From contig JAWKLZ010000003.1 of NCBI GenBank assembly GCA_041392475.1, positions 1,075,501 to 1,139,500 on the forward strand: 64,000 bases of DNA, in the 5' to 3' direction. Below the pieces are notes generated by a model, which saw nothing but the letters and a program-made list of their open reading frames with translations, made no database searches and was not told where the DNA came from. This document shows, piece after piece, positions 53,207-61,500 of the stretch (position 1 is its first letter; each line of letters opens with the position of its first letter). This DNA comes from Chitinophagales bacterium (GTDB lineage: Bacteria > Bacteroidota > Bacteroidia > Chitinophagales > UBA2359). The position numbers and the translations under genes are program-made.

Positions 53207-53893
53207 ATGAACAGATTACTGATGAGCACCCTTTTGATTACTTTGGTTTTCACAAGTTGCGCCAAGAAAGCTTATTATCTTAACTCTGATTTCAATAAAA
53301 TCAGTGCAAACCACCAAACCATAGCGATTGTACCTGTAGAAATGATTTTGACGGGGCAAATGCCTGAAGGTATGGATGATTCTGATATTGAAGCATTGGA
53401 GGAGGCCGAAAGCAAGGCATTTCAAAAATCACTTTACAATCAAATCCATTGGAGTCCACCCAAATCGAAACATTCGTTGGTGGTTTTTCAAAGTGTGGAG
53501 AAAACAAATGAGATTTTGGGGCAGCATGAAATTTCTGTTCGCAGGACTTGGAAAATGACCGCAGAGGAATTGGCAGAACTGTTGGAGGTGGATGCAGTGG
53601 TTAGATTGCAGGTTGAAAAACAACGCTATATGTCGGATATCGCTTCAATGGGTATCAGCATTGGCAAGCGGATTATTGACATTTTGACCCGCTTTAGGTC
53701 TTTGGCTGTCACCAATGAAATCAGTAAAACGAGCGATATCAATGCCAATTGCAGCATCGTAAATGGCAAGGATGGTAGTGTTTTGTGGTCTATGAAGGAA
53801 ACTGCTTCAACGGATTGGCAACGTCCAAGTTTTGAGGTGATTGACAAGCTGAACCGAGATTTGGCGAAAGATATGCCTTATCGGGCGAAGTAA
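53207..53893 (+). CDS. Hypothetical lipoprotein
   Basis: The 228-residue protein starts with a lipoprotein signal (LVFTSC, Cys near residue 18). The mature part begins AKKAYYLNSDFNKISANHQ, followed by IAIVPVEM, and a strand-helix pattern (AEELAELLEVDAVVRLQVEK near 125-145; INANCSIVNGKDGSVLWSM near 185) like envelope proteins that resemble the periplasmic part of CsgG/GNA1162-type lipoproteins. No firm family. It lies tail to tail with shikimate kinase, 23 nt apart. Confidence 0.65.
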   Translation: MNRLLMSTLLITLVFTSCAKKAYYLNSDFNKISANHQTIAIVPVEMILTGQMPEGMDDSDIEALEEAESKAFQKSLYNQIHWSPPKSKHSLVVFQSVEKTNEILGQHEISVRRTWKMTAEELAELLEVDAVVRLQVEKQRYMSDIASMGISIGKRIIDILTRFRSLAVTNEISKTSDINANCSIVNGKDGSVLWSMKETASTDWQRPSFEVIDKLNRDLAKDMPYRAK

Positions 53894-53916
53894 TATTTTC
53901 TGTGTTGGGGTTTTCA

Positions 53917-54447
53917 CTACCATCCCACCATCTGCTCTACCAACAAAGCCACAATTTTGGTTGGTGTGAGTGTTTTACAGGCAACAGTGATATGGGCTTG
54001 TTGGTAAAAAGGCAACCGTTCTTCGAGTTTGGCTTCAATAAAATCCAATAAAGCAGCTTTATCCTCTTCAAATTGTTGAACGAGTGGACGGGTGTTTTTT
54101 GCCTGCAACAAGCGGCTGACAATGATGGAAGGGGGAACTTCCAAAAAAATGGTCAAACCGCTGTCGTTCATCTGCTGCATATTTTCAAAATGACACGCCA
54201 TGCCTCCACCAGTGGCAATCACCGTGTTTTCTTGCTGCAAAAGCTCGTGTAAGCACTTCTTTTCCAAGGCTCTAAAATGATTTTCACCGTGTGTTTCAAA
54301 AATCTGTGAAATAGTTTGTTGGGTTTTGGCTTCAATGTATTGGTCTGTATCAATGAAGGTATAATGCAGCTTGTTGGCCAACATTTTGCCGATACGAGAT
54401 TTACCACTTGCCATGAATCCTACTAAAAAAATACGGGTGTGCTTCAT
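53917..54447 (-). CDS. aroK: Shikimate kinase
   Basis: The 176-residue enzyme phosphorylates shikimate in aromatic amino-acid synthesis. It has the Walker A loop GFMASGKSRIGKML (near residues 9-22), the shikimate-binding Asp in FIDTDQYIE near 34, the GGGMAC loop near 79, and the lid Arg in the KNTRPLV segment near 117. The start is set at ATG 54447; the frame can extend two codons to a TTG. A terminator for the upstream lipoprotein gene separates the two minus-strand genes. Confidence 0.95.
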   Translation of the reverse strand: MKHTRIFLVGFMASGKSRIGKMLANKLHYTFIDTDQYIEAKTQQTISQIFETHGENHFRALEKKCLHELLQQENTVIATGGGMACHFENMQQMNDSGLTIFLEVPPSIIVSRLLQAKNTRPLVQQFEEDKAALLDFIEAKLEERLPFYQQAHITVACKTLTPTKIVALLVEQMVGW

Positions 54448-54463
54448 TGTCAAAATTTGAAAA

Positions 54464-54504
54464 TAAAAAAAATGGCTTTATGTTGTTTAAACACAAAGCC
54501 ATTT
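54464..54504 (-). terminator. Intrinsic terminator (minus strand)
   Basis: On the minus strand AAATGGCTTT and AAAGCCATTT pair perfectly around a loop rich in A/T (with an internal GTTTAAAC palindrome), followed by a long T tract. It ends the transcript of the Ala/Glu-rich lipoprotein gene before the shikimate kinase gene. Confidence 0.8.
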
Positions 54505-54582
54505 AAGTCTTCAAAAAATACTACTAATAACAGTCTTGATTGTTCAGTTTCAGTCTTATATTAGTCAGTATTACAAGTATGC

Positions 54583-54900
54583 TTACTTGTGATCATCGCC
54601 TTTTACAGCATCTTTCACATCTTCTGCTGCCTCTTCTACAGCTTCTACTGCATCTTCACCAGCTTCTTTAGCTGCATCTGCCGCATTATCAATTGCTTCA
54701 CCAGCTGCTTCTGTTGCTTCACCGGCTGCTTCTACTGCATCTGCTGCTGCATCTTGAGCTGCCTCAGCTGCTTTTTCTGCTGCATCTGCCGCTTCTTGAG
54801 CCGCCTCTTTCATCTTGTCACCAGCAGATTGAGATTCGCCACCACAAGAGACCATGAATGATAGCATACTTACACAAAGTAAAAGAATTACATGTTTCAT
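54583..54900 (-). CDS. Ala/Glu-rich helical lipoprotein
   Basis: The 105-residue protein has a lipoprotein signal ending MVSC (Cys near residue 19). After a short Ser/Gly spacer it is almost wholly Ala, Glu, Asp and Lys (AAQEAADAAEKAAEAAQ, DAVEAAGEATEAAGEA, EDAVEAVEEAAEDVKDAV), with an 11-residue-like spacing that predicts one long amphipathic or coiled-coil helix. It recalls LEA-like and Lpp-like helical envelope proteins. Low complexity hinders a homology call. The gene has its own terminator and stands between shikimate kinase and der. Confidence 0.8.
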   Translation of the reverse strand: MKHVILLLCVSMLSFMVSCGGESQSAGDKMKEAAQEAADAAEKAAEAAQDAAADAVEAAGEATEAAGEAIDNAADAAKEAGEDAVEAVEEAAEDVKDAVKGDDHK

Positions 54901-54982
54901 ATAAATTAATTTAGAATGAAAAATAATTGGATTAGCTTATCAAAATTAACATTTTTTTACATTTTGTTAGTCATATGACTAT

Positions 54983-56287
54983 TTATTTTTTTCTAAAAAA
55001 CAATGAAATAGGAACACCCGTCAAACTAAAATGTTGGCGCAGTTGATTTTCCAAATAATTTTTGTAGGGTTCCTTGATATAACGAGGATAGTTGCAGAAG
55101 AAGGCAAAAGTAGGTGTATAGACGGGTAATTGAGTTACATATTTGATTTTCACATACCGCCCTTTGATGGCAGGAGGATTGTGTTTTTCAATCACATTGA
55201 GCATTACTTCGTTCAGTTGAGAAGTAGGAATTTTGGTCATTCGGCGTTCTTGCACTTCTATTGCAGTTTCTATAGCTTTGAAAATGCGTTGTTTGTAGAG
55301 TGCCGAGATAAAAATGATGGGAATGTCCGTGAAAGGGGCAAATTTTTCGAGTACATTTTTTTTGTAGTCATTGATGGTATTGCTGTCTTTTTCAATCAAG
55401 TCCCACTTGTTGATCAAAATCACAATTCCCTTTTTCTTTTTGACCGCCAATCGGAAAATACTCATGTCTTGTGCTTCTATACCCATCTGAGCATCAATGA
55501 CTATGATACACACATCGGCTTCGTCCATGGCTTTGATGGCACGCATGACAGAGTAAAATTCCAAATTTTCGTGAACTTTCGATTTTTTGCGAATTCCTGC
55601 TGTATCTATCAATAAGAATTCTTTTTGATACATGTTGTAATGCGTATGGGTTGTATCACGAGTTGTTCCTGCAATGTTGGTCACGATGTTGCGGGTTTCT
55701 CCCAATAGTGCATTCAGCAATGAGGATTTTCCAACATTGGGCTGCCCGATGATGGCAAATTTGGGGAGTTCACTCGGTTCTTCTTCGCCTTCTTCTGCAA
55801 TATGTGCTGTCACCGCATCCAACAATTCACCCGTTCCTGTGCCGTTGATGGAAGATAAAAAATAGTTTTCTTCAAAGCCTAAACTGTAAAATTCGGCCGC
55901 ATCTAAAATTCGGCGGTTATTGTCCACTTTATTGACTGCTACAATAACAGTCTTGTCCGAACGCCGCAATAAATTGGCCATGCTGTCGTCCAAATCGGTG
56001 ATGCCTGTCAATACATCTACCACAAATACAATCAAAGAGGCCTCTTCAATCGCAATCGCTACTTGTTCTCGGATGGCTTTTTCGAATATATCATTGGAGT
56101 TGGGTACAAATCCACCTGTGTCTATCACATTGAAGGTCTTGCCATTCCATACGCTCATGCCATATTTTCTATCTCTCGTTACGCCGCTTTCATCATCTAC
56201 TATGGATGCTCGCTGACCTATCAAACGGTTGAACAAGGTTGATTTGCCAACATTTGGTCGTCCTACTATCGCTACGGTAAATCCCAT
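54983..56287 (-). CDS. der: Ribosome-assembly GTPase Der (EngA)
   Basis: The 434-residue protein has two tandem GTPase domains. The first has GRPNVGKSTLFN (residues 7-18), DTGG near 55, and NKVD near 117. The second has GQPNVGKSSLLN near 182, DTAG near 229, and NKWD near 295. A C-terminal KH-like domain follows (KIKYVTQLPVYTPTFAFFCN near 375). Der assists 50S subunit assembly. Length and order are standard, and no frame problem is seen. Confidence 0.98.
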   Translation of the reverse strand: MGFTVAIVGRPNVGKSTLFNRLIGQRASIVDDESGVTRDRKYGMSVWNGKTFNVIDTGGFVPNSNDIFEKAIREQVAIAIEEASLIVFVVDVLTGITDLDDSMANLLRRSDKTVIVAVNKVDNNRRILDAAEFYSLGFEENYFLSSINGTGTGELLDAVTAHIAEEGEEEPSELPKFAIIGQPNVGKSSLLNALLGETRNIVTNIAGTTRDTTHTHYNMYQKEFLLIDTAGIRKKSKVHENLEFYSVMRAIKAMDEADVCIIVIDAQMGIEAQDMSIFRLAVKKKKGIVILINKWDLIEKDSNTINDYKKNVLEKFAPFTDIPIIFISALYKQRIFKAIETAIEVQERRMTKIPTSQLNEVMLNVIEKHNPPAIKGRYVKIKYVTQLPVYTPTFAFFCNYPRYIKEPYKNYLENQLRQHFSLTGVPISLFFRKK

Positions 56288-56843
56288 TTTGGTTTTTTAT
56301 TCAAATTTAAATCAGACAAACTACAAAGTTAGGTAAAATGAAGGAATGAATGGTATAAAGATGCAGTTGATTATTTATTATGTCATTGTAATGTAAAAAA
56401 ATGGAACAGAAAGTATAAAATACTTGTTTTTTTGATGTTTAATTTTGTAATGTACTTTTTATAATTTATTATTGCGGATATAAAGAGGAAAAAAATGATA
56501 ATGAAATATTTTTAAGATAATAAATCTTAACAAACAAATTATAATTTATATTGGATTCTTCTTTTTTTTAAAATACTCCCGCAACACGTATTCCGAATAA
56601 CGCATCAATTTTTTGATACACTCCTATTTTATTGATTATTTCAGATTTTGATTACAAGTTTATAAACTCCATTATAACTTATAAGGATAAATATGTTTAT
56701 TGAGTTTGCAATTTAATGTATTTGCTTCAAAAACCTGTTTACCTTTTTTTCTTTAGCCGTTATTTTAAATAGAAGACACATATAGTAACTTTTAATGCTA
56801 TATTCACAAAAAATACTTTTTTTAACTATAACAATCATTCCTT
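56288..56843. other. AT-rich intergenic region between divergent der and T9SS genes
   Basis: No gene, hairpin or repeat with support was found in these 556 nt. Being divergent, the region should hold promoters in both directions, but no single TAnnTTTG box stands out enough to assign, and no LytTR half-site pair is present. Confidence 0.5.
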
Positions 56844-58445
56844 ATGAAATGGAAATCGATGTATCTATTATTTTTATTTTGTTTTTCGAGCAATGTTATA
56901 CAGGGAGATATTACTGTTACAATAGTTGATTATGTTACTACATTCCCTTGTGATGGAGCTATTTCCATAGAAATAGATGGAGAAGTAGAAGATTATACCC
57001 TTTCTTGGAGCAATGGCGAAACTACTCCTAACCTGACTGGACTCTGTGCAGGTTCTTATACTCTAACTGCAACCAATATATATGGTTGTGAAATAATCGA
57101 AACCATAGAAATTATTGAATGTGCAGCAGTCATCAATGCAGATATTACGCATTTGTGTGCAGGTATGAGTACAACCGCGACAATCAAAGTAAAAAAACCT
57201 TATGTTGGGGATTTTTCTTATACATGGGATAATGGTGCAACAACCAAACATTTAACCAATATCACTACTCCTGGTATGTATTGTGTCACAGTGACAGATT
57301 TAGAACATGGCTGTTCTTTTTACGAATGTTTTGAAGTACTTGAACTTACCGATACCAATAGTAGTTTGTATCTATCTACGTGTTTGCCGAAGGGACCACC
57401 AATTGTTGTCAATGAGGTAGTTACTGATCCTCCAACAGGAGGCTATTCTAATAACTGCGTTCCGTGGAGCTATTTGGAATTGCTCATTACTGGCAATGAA
57501 AACTGTGAAGAACACATTGATATTCGAAGATTCATCATTGATGACAACAATGGAGATTTTTCCAAACCTCAGCAGCTATCCAATGGGAATATATCAACAG
57601 GGCATATTCGTTTTAAAAACATCAGCCGTTGGGCGGCTTTGCCTGTGGGCAGTATGATTGTTATTTACAACCCTGCTTACAATGGTCAAATGAACCTGAC
57701 ATCTGACCCAAGTGATAGTAATGGAGATGGCGTATATATTTTGCCTGTCAATGATAGTGGTTTAGAAGGAAATGCCCTAAAACCGAGTTTGTCCAATTCG
57801 AGCTATTCGGGAAGTTATACTACAAGTGCCAAATGGCAGTATTTACATTTAGCTACTCAACAAGATGCGATTCAAATTCGCTATCCTTCAGGCGAATATT
57901 GCCATGGTATAGGTTATGGGTCTGCTACTGAAATGACAGGAGGGCCTGATAATCTACGTTTGGAAACAACAGTTGATGAAAGCCATGTTTTGTTGTTGCG
58001 GGGAGAAGACCCGCAATCTTCTGTGAGTTATGCACCTGTACCCTATACCAATATGATATTATGTGATGAAATACCAACGCCAGGGCGACCCAATGGTTAT
58101 TACAACATTCAATTTATCAACAATTTATGTGATTTGGTTTCTTTCAAAACGGCTGAATCAATCGGTTCAGATATTCCCAATGGATTGCACATCGAAAACC
58201 TTTTTCCCAATCCATTCAACAATCACCTACAAATGGAATACAGCATCAGCGAAGCAAGTGAAATACAAATCTATTTGTTCGATATGTTGGGGCGAGTAGT
58301 TTATCAAAAGAACATCACACCCAATAAAGGAAAAAACAAACTCCAGATTCAACTAGACGAGAACCATAGTAATGGAGTGTATCAATTACAAATGCAAAGC
58401 AAAGTGGGCAATTACCACCAAAGTCTGTTGCACATTGCAAAGTAG
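56844..58445 (+). CDS. Secreted protein with T9SS sorting domain
   Basis: The 533-residue protein has a signal peptide (to about residue 21), then two SprB-like repeats (ISIEIDGEVEDYTLSWSNGE, GLCAGSYTLTATNIYGCE; then FSYTWDNGATTKHL, GMYCVTVTDLEHGC). About 260 residues resembling a lamin-tail/LTD-like beta-domain follow (PPIVVNEVVTDPPTGGYSNN ... GVYILPVNDSG ... PTPGRPNGYYN). A type A T9SS domain closes it (IENLFPNPFNNHLQMEY ... NGVYQLQMQSK). It would be exported to the surface. The RHS gene starts 78 nt later on the same strand. Confidence 0.85.
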   Translation: MKWKSMYLLFLFCFSSNVIQGDITVTIVDYVTTFPCDGAISIEIDGEVEDYTLSWSNGETTPNLTGLCAGSYTLTATNIYGCEIIETIEIIECAAVINADITHLCAGMSTTATIKVKKPYVGDFSYTWDNGATTKHLTNITTPGMYCVTVTDLEHGCSFYECFEVLELTDTNSSLYLSTCLPKGPPIVVNEVVTDPPTGGYSNNCVPWSYLELLITGNENCEEHIDIRRFIIDDNNGDFSKPQQLSNGNISTGHIRFKNISRWAALPVGSMIVIYNPAYNGQMNLTSDPSDSNGDGVYILPVNDSGLEGNALKPSLSNSSYSGSYTTSAKWQYLHLATQQDAIQIRYPSGEYCHGIGYGSATEMTGGPDNLRLETTVDESHVLLLRGEDPQSSVSYAPVPYTNMILCDEIPTPGRPNGYYNIQFINNLCDLVSFKTAESIGSDIPNGLHIENLFPNPFNNHLQMEYSISEASEIQIYLFDMLGRVVYQKNITPNKGKNKLQIQLDENHSNGVYQLQMQSKVGNYHQSLLHIAK

Positions 58446-58523
58446 ATTTATAGGTAGATTATCACTCGAAGTATAGGCTATAAAAATAGCTGATAAATCA
58501 TAAATATAAAATAATCAATTGAA

Positions 58524-61500
58524 ATGAAAAATAAATCTCTTTTTCTTATAGGAACTGCCATACTTACTTTAATGGCTTTTAGTTATGGAATTTCGGCAGC
58601 ATTAAAAATAAGTTCACCTCCTACTGGTGATATTCCTGCTCCATTTGTAGGGAATGTTTCTCCTTCTGCTGGTGGAGGAGATATTATGGCACAAGCAAAT
58701 ACAAATGTAAGTACTTATACAGGAGCTGCAGCAGTAGGCGTACCGTTACATACATTGGAAGGAGATAATCTATCTCATAGTGTAGGACTTTCCTATCAAT
58801 CCAATGGTATAAGAGTAAATGAAATGGCTTCAAGAGTTGGATTGGGATGGGGATTAAGTGCAGGTGGGGCTATTACCAGAATGGTGAGAGGAGGGTATGC
58901 GGATGAAACATATCAATCGTATGGAACTGGTTCAGGGGCATTTCATGTATGTGGAAATTTTTATAATACAGAAGGAACTTGTACAAACTTTTTCATCGAT
59001 AAAATGCCCGATCTATTCTATTTTAGTTTTGATGGTTATGCAGGTAAATTTGTTTTCGATGAAAATCAAGATATAGTATTGCTTCCGCATAGTAATTTAA
59101 AATTTGATAAGACAATAATAACTGAAGGAAATGATAAGAAAATTATAAAATTTTCAGTAACAACTGATAAGGGTAAAGAATATATTTTTGATCAGTATGA
59201 ATTGAGTAATCAAATTACTTTAACTGGGATAGTGGAAGATATAAGTGATACTGAAATACCTAATAATTATGAGAATAGAGAGTATATTTCTACCTGGTAT
59301 CTATCTACTATTAAAGATTTGAATACAGGTGAAACTATTTCTTTTGACTATGAAAATATTCCAGAATTAAAAGTTATCAGTGGAATTTCTGAAGTTGAAA
59401 AAACAGATAGTGGAGAGTGTTCTTGTACTGAAGACGATGTAGATGAAGAATTTACTACGGTTCAATTTACTAAAAATGCTAAAGTAATAAGGTCTATAAA
59501 GTCTAAATATTCAAAAGTGGTTTTTGACCATAAGTATAGAGCCGATTTGGAAAATGACTATAGAATTGGAGGAGTAAAAGTATATAGTTTTAAAGATAAA
59601 AATACTTTTGAAAATTGCATTTCTAATAACTCTAATAATCCTGTATGTGTCCAAAATTGCATCAATAATTATCCCTGTGATGATGAGTGGAATGATGATA
59701 ATGATCCGCTATGTAATAGCCCCAACGAATTAAATCAATATTGCCAAAGCCAGTGTAATACATGCTCACAAAATTATCTTTTAAAATCTTATCAATTTCA
59801 GCATACTTATTTTGAAAGTGATGAAAATCTCAATAATGCTCATTTAGAAAGAAGACTAAAACTCCATAAAATTTTCACACAAAACAAAAACGGAGAGAGG
59901 ATAGATGAAAATGGAAAAGAGATTCTACCTTATATATTTTCCTACAATTCTCCTCCATTGCCTTCTAGAATATCCAAGGAACAAGATATATGGGGTTTTT
60001 ATAATAGAAATGGTGAAGATAGTAAAGGAGAAACAGGAACTCTAATTCCTCAATTATGGTTTTACCCTAATGAAGCCAATGCAACCTCTTTTTTACCTTT
60101 ACAAAAAAATACCACACAATATGTGCTTTCAATAAGTGGTGCTAATCGGGAGAGTAATGCAGATGCTATTAAGGCGGGCTTATTGACTAATGTTAAATAT
60201 CCAACAGGTGGTAGTATAGAGTTCGATTATGAAATACACTCCTTCAACTATGATGGAGATATTTATGACGGAGGAGGAGTAAGAGTTAGCCAAAAAGAAG
60301 CCAACGGTGGAGCAGAAGGAAAATTAATAGTTCAGTATATATATACAAACTCCAATGAGGAAACAAGTGGTCATTTAGTAAGTATGCCACAATTTGCGTA
60401 TGCCTGTAAGGAACTAACCTATTCTGTTGCTCCTGGGTTTGAATATTTGAATGTTATTGACGATGACTTAGCGATATTTTCAGACAGCCAATCTCAAATG
60501 GAGGCTACTCAGGGTAGTCATGTCGGTTATGCAAAAGTGATAGAAAAAACCGATGGTCTCGGAGAAAGCATTTATACTTTTACCAACCCTTCAACAAACC
60601 CCAATATACAAGGAATTACTTCCTATGAAGAAGTAGGGAACGGTTCATGTAATCCTAATTTTATAGACCTTACGGGAAAATGGGATCATTTTCCATTTGC
60701 TCCAAGTGAAGACATGGATCATCGTAGAGGTCTCTTAAAAACCAAATTAGATAAAGATAAGAATGGAGCTACAGTACAAACAACTAATATTTTTTATAAA
60801 ACTAAGTTAGTTAAAGAGTTCTCTTTTACTTTAAAAGAGCAATTTAAACAGCTTTATGGCTTCAAAAGAACAGGCGAAACCACCATCACTTCCGAATTTG
60901 TCTATTTAGACCAACAAACTCAAACCGTTGATGGTGTTACCACAACTACTACTTATGACTACGATTTGGTAAATCACTATTTACCCAAGGGAAGTACAAC
61001 TACAGGAGGAAGTCAAACCATTACTTCTACCATCACCTATCCGCAAGATGTGACCCCTGCTTCAGGACTCATCAATAAAATGCTGTCATTGAATTGGTAT
61101 GGGGTTCCTATTTCGACTACCCAAAAATTAGATGGAGTTTTGATTGGTGGTTCTAAGACCGATTTCGTTCAGCACATAGGAGTAGTCGTACCACAATATC
61201 ATCATGAAGTACAGAATGGTGGATTCAAAAAAGTATGGAAAGCCGAAGAATGGGATATGGGTAGTGGTGGACGAATGAAAAAGGTGTATCAGTTGAAGAA
61301 AGATGGAACAAAATTTCCCAATCCACATGAACTAGAGTGGGAAGCAGGGCAGCTAAAAACGAAAAAATACATTGACTTTGAAACAAACTATACTTACTAT
61401 GACAACCGCTTATTGGAGAGCAAAACGGATGCAGAAGGCATCAAAACCAAATATTACTACGATGCCTTATTACCTACCAGACTAAAAACCAGCGAACTGA

